Below, in pieces: positions 8,146 through 15,846 of a stretch of DNA of 18,039 nucleotides. The stretch is from an uncultured Leucobacter sp. (GTDB taxonomy: Bacteria > Actinomycetota > Actinomycetes > Actinomycetales > Microbacteriaceae). The notes under the pieces were generated by a model. It made no database searches and was not told the DNA's origin. It was given only the letters and a program-made list of their open reading frames with translations. Position 1 is the stretch's first letter, and the number at the start of each line of letters is the position of its first letter. The stretch lies in the NCBI GenBank assembly GCA_937872275.1, contig CALMSE010000090.1, positions 1-18,039 on the forward strand, in the 5' to 3' direction. Made by a program: the position numbers and the translations under genes.

Positions 8146-9414
8146 TCATTCCTTTCGATCTTGTATCATTCGTCGTGCCCAGCGAAGCGGCCGGAGAGCC
8201 GCCTGTCCGACGCGAAGCGCGCGCGAGTGCTCCAAGGAGAGGAGCCTTTCCTGAAGCGCGTCGTTCTGCTCCCGAAGGGTCGTGTTCTCCTCTTCGAGGT
8301 TTCGGCATCGCGCTCGGAGGTCTTCCAGAGCCGCTTCGAGAGCCAGCCGCTGGTTCCGTTCCCAGTACAGGCCTCTCGTATTCTGTCGCTGCAAGTGCAG
8401 ATGGGTCTTCCAGCGAAGAGCCTGGGCGGTACTGAGCGACGTGGTGTTGGCACCGGTGTCTGCCTCGAGGCTGCCCAGGAGCTGATCCAGGTGCCCCACC
8501 ACGCCGAAGGCATCTCGATGCCTATCGATTCTTGCTTGCGCGAACTCGCGGGCCTGCGAGAAGCCGCTCCGTACTTCCTCGGTGATCTGCTCAGCCGAGA
8601 TCTGCCGAAAGGTCGAGCGTCCGCTGAAATTGGAGATCCGTTCCTGTTCGAAGTTCGTCTCTTCGATCCAGCCGTTTCCACCGAAGTGATCGTAGTTGTA
8701 TACGGGGATCCCAAGACATAGTGCGTACTGAACCGACTTGCCTATGGTGACGACGGCATCGACTCCTTCGAAGGAATCTGGAGTCACTCGCTCGGGCGTG
8801 CTGCCGCCGATTCGTCTCACGGCGATTCCCTGCAGTCGAATGAGTTCAGCAGCTTCCAGCAACTCATCCGGTGGATGATTCGAGATGATCAGGATGGTCT
8901 GGAGATCGGTTCCGGGGCGTGTCTTCGCGGGTTCGAGAAACGTCCGCGGCACCGGATTGGGCAGGATGAAAGAGCGATCGTCTGGGAGCCCGTACTCGAT
9001 CAGGAGGTCGCGTGTCCTGGAGGATACGGATGAGATCCTGTCCGCGATCGCAGCTTCGATGTCCGGGAATAGCGCCGCCTCGATGTTCGGCAGGGCGGCC
9101 ATGTGATGCCAGACGACCCTGGTGCGGCCCGAGTCCTCCGTCAATCTCTCGATCAGTGAGGGCGGCAGCACGCTGTGGTGGATCCAGACCAGATCGTACT
9201 GCCCTGGCACGAAGTCCTCGGGGTCATCGAAAACGCGCACACTTGCCGAAGCGCTCAACCTCTCGAATTCGGCGCTGATGGGAAGGTCCAGGAGATGCGT
9301 GTACACCTCTACATCCCATTTGCGCGCGAGAAATTCTTCCGCCAGCTCGAGGGTGACCATTTCCGAGCCTGCGAAGTCATGAAGATGATTGTTGGTGAGC
9401 AGGATTCGGGGCAT
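8146..9414 (-). CDS. GT-B type glycosyltransferase with C-terminal coiled coil
   Basis: About 422 residues. The N-terminus MPRILLTNNHLHDFAGSE is the typical first strand and Gly loop of GT4-like enzymes. WIHHSVLP, VVWHHMAALPN and the linker FILPNPVP follow, then a second Rossmann half ending at ALCLGIPVYNYDHFGGNGW. The usual EX7E motif is not obvious. Residues ~353-396 are a heptad-rich coiled coil (for example LEDLRARCRNLEEENTTL), followed by a basic tail SRALRVGQAALRPLRWARR that could sit on the membrane. The coiled coil could make dimers or scaffold other transferases. Start: ATG 9414 lies 7 bases after a TACGCT box (leaderless spacing); ATG 9420, in frame, is the alternative. The frame stays open to 10353, but that part is antisense to rfbA. 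Confidence 0.82.
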   Translation of the reverse strand: MPRILLTNNHLHDFAGSEMVTLELAEEFLARKWDVEVYTHLLDLPISAEFERLSASASVRVFDDPEDFVPGQYDLVWIHHSVLPPSLIERLTEDSGRTRVVWHHMAALPNIEAALFPDIEAAIADRISSVSSRTRDLLIEYGLPDDRSFILPNPVPRTFLEPAKTRPGTDLQTILIISNHPPDELLEAAELIRLQGIAVRRIGGSTPERVTPDSFEGVDAVVTIGKSVQYALCLGIPVYNYDHFGGNGWIEETNFEQERISNFSGRSTFRQISAEQITEEVRSGFSQAREFAQARIDRHRDAFGVVGHLDQLLGSLEADTGANTTSLSTAQALRWKTHLHLQRQNTRGLYWERNQRLALEAALEDLRARCRNLEEENTTLREQNDALQERLLSLEHSRALRVGQAALRPLRWARRMIQDRKE

Positions 9415-9421
9415 TGACATC

Positions 9422-9427
9422 AGCGTA
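9422..9427 (-). promoter_or_regulatory. Candidate -10 box for the GT-B gene
   Basis: TACGCT on the minus strand, followed by 7 bases and the ATG at 9414. It supports the shorter start and a leaderless transcript. The hexamer is a loose TANNNT match with no -35. Confidence 0.3.
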
Positions 9428-9468
9428 CCCGGTCCCCCAACGGACCCGACTGCCAGAGTCCTCCATCG

Positions 9469-9476
9469 CGGTACCG
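9469..9476. promoter_or_regulatory. Small palindrome upstream of rfbA
   Basis: CGGTACCG is a perfect 8-base palindrome 6 bases ahead of the rfbA -10 box, where a repressor or activator could bind. It is short enough to be chance. Confidence 0.2.
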
Positions 9477-9481
9477 TTCGG

Positions 9482-9487
9482 TAGACT
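9482..9487 (+). promoter_or_regulatory. Candidate -10 box for rfbA-wzm-wzt
   Basis: TAGACT in the context GGTAGACTCGAGG, 29 bases before the rfbA start and 13 before a clear GGAAAGGA Shine-Dalgarno. The same core lies upstream of rfbB. No -35 match is visible. Confidence 0.5.
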
Positions 9488-9516
9488 CGAGGCGACGCTC
9501 GGAAAGGACATGCCCG

Positions 9517-10377
9517 GTGAAGGGAATCATATTGGCCGGCGGTTCCGGCACCCGGTTGTGGCCCATCACCAAGGGCATCTCGAAGCAACTGATGCCGATC
9601 TATGACAAGCCGATGGTCTACTACCCGCTGTCGACGCTGATGATGGCGGGTATTCGTGAGGTGCTCGTCATCACTACTCCTGAATACAATGAGCAGTTCC
9701 GAGCGCTCTTCGGCGATGGTTCGGGACTCGGAATGCGAATCGAGTATGCCGTGCAGCCCTCGCCGGATGGACTCGCACAGGCGTTCCTCATCGGCGAGGA
9801 GTTCATCGGCGACGACAGCGTCGCGCTGGTGCTGGGAGACAACATTTTTCATGGCGCAGGGCTCGGGAGCAATCTCCGTAGACACACGGAGATCGAAGGC
9901 GCAGTGGTCTTCGCCTACCATGTCTCCAACCCGTCGGCATATGGAGTGGTGGAGTTCGATGAGCATCTGCGCGCGATCTCGATCGAGGAGAAGCCGGCGC
10001 AGCCGAAAAGCAACTACGCGGTACCCGGTTTGTACTTCTACGACAATGACGTCGTACGGATCGCCAAGACCATCGAGCCGAGCGCGCGCGGTGAACTCGA
10101 GATATCCAGTGTGAACGAGGAATATCTGAATGCGGGGCGTCTCAACGTGCAGACTCTGGATCGTGGCACTGCATGGCTCGACACGGGCACCTTCGAGTCG
10201 ATGATGCAAGCTTCCGAATATGTTCGTGTGATCGAGGATCGGCAGGGTTTCAAGATCGGATGCATCGAGGAGATCGCTTGGCGCAACGGTTGGATCGGCG
10301 AGACCGAGCTGGCCGATCTTGCCGCTCCCTTGGTGAAGAGCGGCTATGGGCAATACCTCGTGGGCCTGCTGAAGTGA
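9517..10377 (+). CDS. rfbA: Glucose-1-phosphate thymidylyltransferase
   Basis: A 286-residue enzyme that makes dTDP-glucose from dTTP and glucose-1-phosphate, the entry step to dTDP-rhamnose. The nucleotide-binding GGSGTRLWP is at residues 8-15, with [18 protein letters not shown] after it. Metal-binding Asp108 (LGDNIFHG) and Asp222 (WLDTGT), plus IEEKP (Lys159), are all present. The length is normal. The start is the GTG at 9517, 8 bases after GGAAAGGA (9501-9508). An ATG at 9510 is out of frame. It heads a likely operon with the ABC exporter genes (43 bases to wzm). It stands apart from rfbB and rfbC-rfbD by several kilobases and is visibly less GC-rich than they are. Confidence 0.97.
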   Translation: MKGIILAGGSGTRLWPITKGISKQLMPIYDKPMVYYPLSTLMMAGIREVLVITTPEYNEQFRALFGDGSGLGMRIEYAVQPSPDGLAQAFLIGEEFIGDDSVALVLGDNIFHGAGLGSNLRRHTEIEGAVVFAYHVSNPSAYGVVEFDEHLRAISIEEKPAQPKSNYAVPGLYFYDNDVVRIAKTIEPSARGELEISSVNEEYLNAGRLNVQTLDRGTAWLDTGTFESMMQASEYVRVIEDRQGFKIGCIEEIAWRNGWIGETELADLAAPLVKSGYGQYLVGLLK

Positions 10378-10420
10378 TCACGATCGTGTGCGACCACGCA
10401 TCGAGAGCGGAGTGTGGATC

Positions 10421-11320
10421 ATGAGCGCTGCTGAAGAGCGATATCGGCGTCTATCCGGCACGCCGATGGAGACGCTGGGTGTAGCGGGATCGAGTTCGCT
10501 TGGAAGCGCTATCCGGTCTCTGCTGGGGAACCGTGCCATGCTCGGCCACCTTATTCGGCGCGATCTCAAGTCACGCTATAAGGACAGCGTGCTCGGTATC
10601 TTCTGGTCGCTTGCGAGGCCGCTGACGCAGTTACTGATTTACTATCTGGTGCTCGGCAAGTTCTTGGGCGCTGAGCGCGGGATTCCCGATTTCGCCATCT
10701 ACATCTTCGCGGGTCTCACCGCATACGGCCTGTTCGCAGAGATCGTCTCTTCGGGTGCGTCCTCCGTGCTCGACAACAGCGGACTGGTCAAGAAGGTGTA
10801 CTTCCCGCGAGAGATATTGCCGCTCTCCTCGGTCGGCACGGCCCTTGTGAACTTCGCGATTCAGATGGGGGTGCTCGTCATCGCGATGTTCGTGTTCCAG
10901 AGCCCCCCGAGTTTCGATCACCTGATCTACTTCGTTCCGGCATTTCTGCTGATCGTGCTGATCGCCACTGCGCTCGCATTCATCCTCTCGGCGATGAATG
11001 TCTACCTGCGCGATGTGAAATACCTCGTAGAGGTGGGCACCATGATTCTGATGTGGGCCTCGCCGATCGTCTACAGCTGGGCCATGGCGCGAGACATCAT
11101 CGGCGAGGGAGTCCTATTGGCCATCTACACCGCCAACCCCGTGACCGTGTCGGTGCTCGGCTTTCAGAAGTCCCTCTGGGGTGCAGGCGTCGATTCGGCG
11201 CTCTATCCCGAGAACCTATGGGCTCTCCTCTGGATCGAGTGCGGGGCCGCAGCCATGCTGCTGGTGCTCTGTTATTGGGGCTTCCGCCGCATGCAGGGGA
11301 ACTTCGCACAGGCGCTCTAG
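10421..11320 (+). CDS. wzm: Polysaccharide ABC transporter permease (Wzm-like, ABC-2 type)
   Basis: A 299-residue membrane protein. RRDLKSRYKDSVLGIFWSLARP before the first helix is the family signature of Wzm/TagG permeases. About six membrane helices follow, and NVYLRDVKYLVEVG is the conserved loop before the late helices. With the ATPase next to it, it forms the channel that moves a lipid-linked polysaccharide out of the cytoplasm. The ATG at 10421 has GGAG 8 bases upstream. A GTG at 10388 in frame would add 11 residues with no better support. The gene contains an in-frame TTA Leu codon (10631-10633), rare in high-GC actinobacteria and in line with the lower GC of this region. Confidence 0.94.
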   Translation: MSAAEERYRRLSGTPMETLGVAGSSSLGSAIRSLLGNRAMLGHLIRRDLKSRYKDSVLGIFWSLARPLTQLLIYYLVLGKFLGAERGIPDFAIYIFAGLTAYGLFAEIVSSGASSVLDNSGLVKKVYFPREILPLSSVGTALVNFAIQMGVLVIAMFVFQSPPSFDHLIYFVPAFLLIVLIATALAFILSAMNVYLRDVKYLVEVGTMILMWASPIVYSWAMARDIIGEGVLLAIYTANPVTVSVLGFQKSLWGAGVDSALYPENLWALLWIECGAAAMLLVLCYWGFRRMQGNFAQAL

Positions 11321-11343
11321 GGCGATCGGGCTCAGTGACTGGA

Positions 11344-12573
11344 ATGGGAAGACAATTGAGTGAAGTGATCGAGCGCCCCGTCGTGGTATCCGTACAGGGA
11401 GTGTCGAAGCAGTTCAGGCTTCGACAGGACAATTCCTTCAAAGAACGCATCGTGACGCTGGGCCGTCAGGGGCGGAAGCACCGTAGCGAATTCTGGGCGT
11501 TGGAGGACGTCAGCCTCGACATAGAGGCGGGGCACACGATTGGGCTCATCGGCCACAACGGTTCGGGTAAGAGCACCCTGCTGAAGCTGATCGGAGGGAT
11601 TCTCAGTCCGAGTTCCGGCACGGTATCCACGCGTGGTCAGATGGCGGCATTGTTGGAGCTCGGGGCAGGCTTCCACCCGGATCTGACCGGGCGGGAGAAC
11701 GTGTATCTGAACGCATCGATGCTCGGGCTCAGCGAAGACCAAATAGCCGAACGCTTCGACCGGATCGTCGAGTTCTCCGAGATCGGCCAATTCATCGATA
11801 CGCAGGTCAAGTTCTATTCCTCGGGAATGTACGTCAGGCTTGCTTTTGCGGTCGCAGTGCATACCGATCCGGATGTGCTTCTGGTCGACGAGGTCCTCGC
11901 GGTGGGAGATGAGGCGTTCCAGAAGAAATGTCTCGATCGCATCCGTCAATTCCAGGAGGAAGGGCGCACGATCGTCCTGGTGACACACACCCTTTCAACG
12001 GTCGAGGAGATGTGCGATCAGGCCGTGCTTCTCGACCACGGAAAGGTGTTGTACGCCGGTTCACCGGCTGTGGCGGTGAGCGAATTCCGAAGAGTGCTCG
12101 AGGAACACCGCCTGCAGGTTTCCGGCGGTATCGAGGTGGCGCGAAGCGTCGGTCGTATCGTCGGCGCTATGGCGAAGCCTCATCCGGGCGAGGTCGGTCG
12201 GGCGTTGAAGCCGGGTCAATGCCTGGAAGTCTGGGTCGATCTGAGGGCCAAGGATCCCCTCTCGAACTGGATCCTTGAGATGCGCATCTCTTCGGCTACG
12301 ACGGGACACGAGGTCTATTCCACGGACACTCGGAGGCTGGGCCATACGGGGGAGCCGATCGTCGGTCTGCGTCGACTCTCGTTCAGGATTGAGGACGCGC
12401 ATATCGGCCCAGGCGTATACTCCATCGGTTTCGTTCTCCGGGATCAGCATGAAACCGTTGTTCACGAATTCAATGATGCGGCGCAGTTCACGGCAGAGGA
12501 GAACAGTCTCTACTCCGGATCGATGTTCGGCGTCCCGGAGTTGTTCGATCAAGGGCGGGTCAGCGAGGACTGA
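11344..12573 (+). CDS. wzt: Polysaccharide ABC transporter ATPase with C-terminal substrate-binding domain (Wzt-like)
   Basis: A 409-residue protein. The ATPase domain spans ~residues 10-250: Walker A GHNGSGKST (70-78), the Wzt/TagH-type signature KFYSSGMYVRL (156-166), Walker B LLVDE with Glu183, and the switch His215. Residues ~260-409 form an extra beta-rich domain as in Wzt proteins, where it binds the end of the polymer and sets which chains are exported. So export is probably gated by a specific terminal structure. It lies 23 bases after wzm and is cotranscribed. No strong ribosome site is seen. GTG 11335 and TTG 11356 are alternative in-frame starts. The Gram-positive counterpart would export teichoic-acid-like or rhamnan-like wall polymers. 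Confidence 0.94.
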   Translation: MGRQLSEVIERPVVVSVQGVSKQFRLRQDNSFKERIVTLGRQGRKHRSEFWALEDVSLDIEAGHTIGLIGHNGSGKSTLLKLIGGILSPSSGTVSTRGQMAALLELGAGFHPDLTGRENVYLNASMLGLSEDQIAERFDRIVEFSEIGQFIDTQVKFYSSGMYVRLAFAVAVHTDPDVLLVDEVLAVGDEAFQKKCLDRIRQFQEEGRTIVLVTHTLSTVEEMCDQAVLLDHGKVLYAGSPAVAVSEFRRVLEEHRLQVSGGIEVARSVGRIVGAMAKPHPGEVGRALKPGQCLEVWVDLRAKDPLSNWILEMRISSATTGHEVYSTDTRRLGHTGEPIVGLRRLSFRIEDAHIGPGVYSIGFVLRDQHETVVHEFNDAAQFTAEENSLYSGSMFGVPELFDQGRVSED

Positions 12574-12575
12574 AA

Positions 12576-12599
12576 CTGCTATTCGGGGACGAGTAGCGG
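12576..12599 (+). terminator. Hairpin terminator candidate after wzt
   Basis: The 28-base gap between convergent stops holds GCTATTCG (12578-12585), loop GGGA, CGAGTAGC (12590-12597). As plus-strand RNA this is an 8-pair stem with one U-G, extendable to 10 pairs. On the minus strand the wobble becomes a C-A mismatch, so it suits wzt better. No T tract follows. Confidence 0.5.
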
Positions 12600-12601
12600 C
12601 G

Positions 12602-14731
12602 TCAGGATGCTACGACCCGGCAGCCGAAGAAGCGATCGTTCCCGATGCCGAAGTTCTTCGCCCAGACGCATACCTCGTGAGGACCGGGGGTCGCGGGGAG
12701 CACGGCTCCGAAGCCGTGTTCGAGGCCCACGCCGGGGAGCAACTGCGGCATGGCATTGTAGGTCGAGTCGGCGCGGACGACGTGCCATTGCGTGCCGTCG
12801 ACACGGACATGGAGGTCGATGGGGTCGCTGGTCTCGGGGTCGGCGGCCCAGCCCCACATGCGGATAGCCCCTGGCGTCCCCCAGAGCTCCTTGAGCTCCC
12901 CGACAGGGTCGCTGCTCGGCACCGTCACGTTCTTGCAGATGAGGCGCTTGTCACCACCGGCGCCGATGTTCTTCGCCCAGATGCAGACCTCGTGGATGCC
13001 AGGTGTCGCTGGAATGCGCATGCCGAAGCCGTGATCGAGTCCGACACCCGGCATGAGGTTCGGCATAGCCGAGTAGGGTGAGTCGGCGCGAACGACGTAC
13101 CATTGTGTGCCGTCGACACGGACATGGAGGTCGATGGGGTCGCTGGTCTCGGGATCCGCGGCCCAACCCCACGCGCTGATGCTGCCGGCTGCGCCCCAGA
13201 TCTCCTTCACCTCTCCGGAGGGGTCGCCATTCGGCACCTGAACATTCTGACAAGCGAGCTTGAGATCGTCGCCCGCCCCGACGTTCTTCGCCCAGACACA
13301 CACCTGATTCTGACCGGGGTCGGCAGGAATCGATGCGCCGAAGCCATGATTCGGCCCATGCGCGGGGTATGCCGACCCGACTGCCTGATTCTCGGCATTG
13401 GCATTCACGACCGCCCAGCGCCCGTTGATCAGGACGTGGAGCACGATCGGGTCGGGGGTGTCGGGGTCGAGCGCCCAGCCCCACATGCGAACCGCACCTG
13501 GTACGCCCCACATCTCCTTCATCTCGCCGACCGGGCTTCCGTTCGGCACGACGACGTCCCGGCAGGTGAGCAGTCGGTCGGTACCCGAGCCGATGTTCTT
13601 CGCCCAGACGCAGACCTGTTGCGGGCCGGGTGGGGCGGTGATCCACATGCCGAATCCATGATTCGGTCCGGAACCCGGATACAGCGTCTCAGCGCTGGAG
13701 TTCGGCTGATCGGCCGTGGCTGCCGCCCAGGAGGTGCCGAATCTCACATGGATTTGCACCGGTGAGGTGATGCTGTCCGGGTCGAGTGCCCACCCCCATA
13801 GCCGGATTCCGTTGTTGACGGTCCAGAGCTCCTTCACTTCCCCGGTCGGGGTTCCCGCAGCCAGGGTCGGGCTGCCGAACCAACTCGAGTAGAGCATGAA
13901 GAAGTTACGGTTGCCGTAACTCGAACAGCTGTCTCCGACTCCCCACTGCGCATTGAGCGCAGCCTGGTTCGGGCGGTAGGGAGTGTAGATATAGAGCGCA
14001 GCCGTCGCCCAATTCTCGATGTAGACCTGGGAGGTGCCGCAAGCCGGATTCGGGTTGTACTGGATGGTATTGGTCTGGAACGGCTTATAGCCGTAACTGC
14101 TCGGGAAGGCCTTATAGACCTTGAACTGCCAGGCCGCGTAGTAGACCTGATTCTGGAAGCCGTAGTATTCGGGATTGCAGTTCGCCGACCAGTTCGGCCC
14201 TGAGTCGGGACACGCGTAGCCCGTTGCCACATCGATCTGGCGTACCGTTGGCCATGAATCGGTGACGAGGCTCTGTTCCTTCTCGAGCGTGATCAGCAGT
14301 ACCCGTTGGCTGATGCCACAGGCCTGGGCCACTTTCGTGATGATCTCTGCGGCAGTCTCGTTCGCTCTTCCGACGTAGGCGCCGCAATACGGGTTCGCTG
14401 CTTTCGAGACAGTGTTCATCGAGTAGTTGCGCAGGCACTGATTGGCGATCGAGGTGTTTCCCCAGGTCATCCCGGCGGTCCGGCCGGGATCTCCGATCGT
14501 GCAGCGAGGCACTCTCTGGTTGAGGAAATCCTGAACCTGGGCGGCGGACATCGCATAGCCGTCGTAGAAGAGCTCGTCGCTGATGATATTGCCCGCATTG
14601 AAGTCGTTGGCGTTGGCTGCGTTGGCCGGCGAAATGCCGAGGTAGGAGACGCCCAGAGCCATGATCACGGCGGTGAACGCCGCGATCGGGCGCCGCAGCA
14701 GGCGCGACCGTCCATGCCGCATCTCAGTCAT
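12602..14731 (-). CDS. Secreted modular protein: N-terminal lysozyme-like(?) domain plus four C-terminal repeats
   Basis: A 709-residue exported protein. A Sec signal peptide with basic start, hydrophobic core and AxA site ends at about Ala38. Residues ~40-290 form a Cys-rich globular domain whose stretch VLLITLEKEQSLVTDSWP (Glu150, Glu152), then GYACPDSGPN, QVYIENWATAALYIYTPYRPN and YGNRNFF, belongs to a family I remember from actinobacterial secreted proteins. The LEKEQ segment resembles the catalytic helix of lysozyme/transglycosylase folds, but enzymatic activity is inference. Residues 294-709 are four modules beginning GE(V/M/L)KE and containing WGWAxDP, HGFG and a C(V/I)WAKN strand, each with a Cys pair likely to form a disulfide. 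The ATG at 14731 has GAGGGG 7 bases upstream. The frame is open to 15820, but that part is antisense to the next gene. There is no sorting signal or membrane anchor, so it is secreted or held non-covalently on the wall. Confidence 0.88.
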   Translation of the reverse strand: MTEMRHGRSRLLRRPIAAFTAVIMALGVSYLGISPANAANANDFNAGNIISDELFYDGYAMSAAQVQDFLNQRVPRCTIGDPGRTAGMTWGNTSIANQCLRNYSMNTVSKAANPYCGAYVGRANETAAEIITKVAQACGISQRVLLITLEKEQSLVTDSWPTVRQIDVATGYACPDSGPNWSANCNPEYYGFQNQVYYAAWQFKVYKAFPSSYGYKPFQTNTIQYNPNPACGTSQVYIENWATAALYIYTPYRPNQAALNAQWGVGDSCSSYGNRNFFMLYSSWFGSPTLAAGTPTGEVKELWTVNNGIRLWGWALDPDSITSPVQIHVRFGTSWAAATADQPNSSAETLYPGSGPNHGFGMWITAPPGPQQVCVWAKNIGSGTDRLLTCRDVVVPNGSPVGEMKEMWGVPGAVRMWGWALDPDTPDPIVLHVLINGRWAVVNANAENQAVGSAYPAHGPNHGFGASIPADPGQNQVCVWAKNVGAGDDLKLACQNVQVPNGDPSGEVKEIWGAAGSISAWGWAADPETSDPIDLHVRVDGTQWYVVRADSPYSAMPNLMPGVGLDHGFGMRIPATPGIHEVCIWAKNIGAGGDKRLICKNVTVPSSDPVGELKELWGTPGAIRMWGWAADPETSDPIDLHVRVDGTQWHVVRADSTYNAMPQLLPGVGLEHGFGAVLPATPGPHEVCVWAKNFGIGNDRFFGCRVVAS
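12605..13852 (-). repeat. Four tandem coding repeats of ~105 codons
   Basis: Modules in gene order: 13538-13852, 13226-13537, 12911-13225 and 12605-12910. Each carries GE-KE-W, WGWAxDPxT/S, a central HGFG, and CxWAKNxGxGxDxxxxC. Modules 3 and 4 are close at the DNA level: 13081-13170 and 12766-12855 differ at about 6 of 90 bases by my count, offset by exactly 315 bases. This points to a recent duplication of one module. Confidence 0.9.
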
Positions 14732-14766
14732 GACCGCACCCCTCAAGCGTCCTGTTTGCGCAGAAT

Positions 14767-14787
14767 CCTTCAAGGATAACTTGAAGG
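14767..14787. promoter_or_regulatory. Operator-like inverted repeat in divergent promoter region
   Basis: CCTTCAAG (14767-14774), GATAA, CTTGAAGG (14780-14787) is a perfect 8-base inverted repeat with a 5-base centre. It is placed 36-56 bases upstream of the secreted-protein start, within the 207-base gap shared with the divergent GT2 gene. The position and AT-rich sequence fit a dimeric regulator site. The protein that would bind it is unknown. Confidence 0.45.
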
Positions 14788-14828
14788 TAGGAAAATCCCG
14801 GACTGACAGGCCATCGCCGTGTCGCGGG

Positions 14829-14834
14829 TACGAT
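14829..14834 (+). promoter_or_regulatory. Weak -10 candidate for the GT2 pair
   Basis: TACGAT matches TANNNT and lies 104 bases before the GTG at 14939. CTGACA at 14803-14808 resembles a -35 box, but the 20-base spacing is too wide. The ~100-base leader that would result shows nothing else I can name. Confidence 0.2.
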
Positions 14835-14938
14835 TGAGTCGGCATCGTTTTCATGCGCGTTCGTGCGGCCCGCTCCGTGATGTCATCCGAGCGGCGTCCT
14901 GCTGCGGAACGTATCAGCTCGTATCGAAAGGAGAGTCT

Positions 14939-15829
14939 GTGGCCAGGTCGATCGACATTCAGTCCGTGGTCTATACGAACGCGGCGAAGGACCTGCTTCG
15001 CGCGGCGGAGGCGGTGGGCAATGCCGTACGCGTCGCTCGTCGGGACGGGCTTCTGGACAAGTGGACATTTCGGCTGGGAGACGGCAGCCCCGAGGCGATG
15101 CTCAATGACGATGAGCTGGAGACGATCGAGTCGCTGGTGGTCGCGGAGGGCGGTGCCTTCTTCTCCGACGTGTTCGGTGCCAATCTCGGGTCGGCGGCAG
15201 GCCACAATCGGCTTGCGGCCCAGGGGGAGAACGAGCAACTCGTCATTCTGAACCCCGATGCCTTGATGGAGCCGAGGCTCCTCTCCGAGATGATCGGAAC
15301 GCTCGCGTCTGATATCGGTTTCATCGAGGCCAGGCAGATTCCGATCGAACATCCCAAGGAGTACGACGCGGTGACCGGTGATACGGATTGGGGCTCCACT
15401 GCATGCGCCATGATCCCGCGCTCCCTCTTCGACCAGCTCTCCGGCTTCGATGCGGAGACCTTCTTCTTGTATTGCGATGACGTGGATTTTTCCTGGCGCG
15501 TGAGGCTTGCAGGCAAGCGCGTTGTGTATCAGCCGTCTGCGAGGCTTTTCCATGACAAGCGCCTGACTAAGGAGGGCGACTGGCCATCGTCGAATGCGGA
15601 GCGCTACTATTCCGCGGAGGCCGCGCTGATGCTCGCCTACAAGTACTCGCGAGAAGATGTGTTGAGAAAGAACTCGCGGATATTCCGCAATTCGGGGGAT
15701 CCCAATCTTCTGAAGGCGTTGAGAGAGTTCGAATCTCGGCGGTCGGCGGGAACGCTGCCGGAGCAGATCGACCGGGACCGACGAGTCGCCAAGTTCGTCT
15801 CCGGCAACTATGCCGCCCATCGGTATTGA
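14939..15829 (+). CDS. Glycosyltransferase family 2
   Basis: A 296-residue GT-A enzyme. After the first strand SVVYTN, the usual DNxS position reads LGDGSP (47-51). The metal/donor motif is LNPDA (Asn105-Asp107), and the acceptor-side motif is FFLYCDDVDFSWR with Asp180, Asp181 and Asp183. The C-terminal part is charged and helical. Start: GTG 14939 with AAAGGAG 5 bases upstream; the longer frame from 14819 would add a Cys/Arg-rich stretch with no family look. It is followed after 17 bases by a second GT2, with which it forms an operon. Donor and linkage are not readable; it probably extends the same polymer. Confidence 0.87.
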   Translation: MARSIDIQSVVYTNAAKDLLRAAEAVGNAVRVARRDGLLDKWTFRLGDGSPEAMLNDDELETIESLVVAEGGAFFSDVFGANLGSAAGHNRLAAQGENEQLVILNPDALMEPRLLSEMIGTLASDIGFIEARQIPIEHPKEYDAVTGDTDWGSTACAMIPRSLFDQLSGFDAETFFLYCDDVDFSWRVRLAGKRVVYQPSARLFHDKRLTKEGDWPSSNAERYYSAEAALMLAYKYSREDVLRKNSRIFRNSGDPNLLKALREFESRRSAGTLPEQIDRDRRVAKFVSGNYAAHRY

Positions 15830-15846
15830 AACAGGAGGGAAGAGTG

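Noticed and set aside
7351-8254. Plus-strand frames opposite the lipoprotein gene
   Set aside because: The minus strand has a clear lipobox signal peptide and sensible composition; the plus frames have neither.
9510-9512. ATG just upstream of rfbA
   Set aside because: Out of frame with rfbA; the GTG at 9517 has the correct ribosome site spacing and gives MKGIILAGG.
9421-10353. Upstream extension of the GT-B gene
   Set aside because: Antisense to rfbA; the GT4-type N-terminus begins at 9414/9420.
14732-15820. Upstream extension of the secreted-protein gene
   Set aside because: Antisense to the GT2 gene; the signal peptide and ribosome site place the start at 14731.
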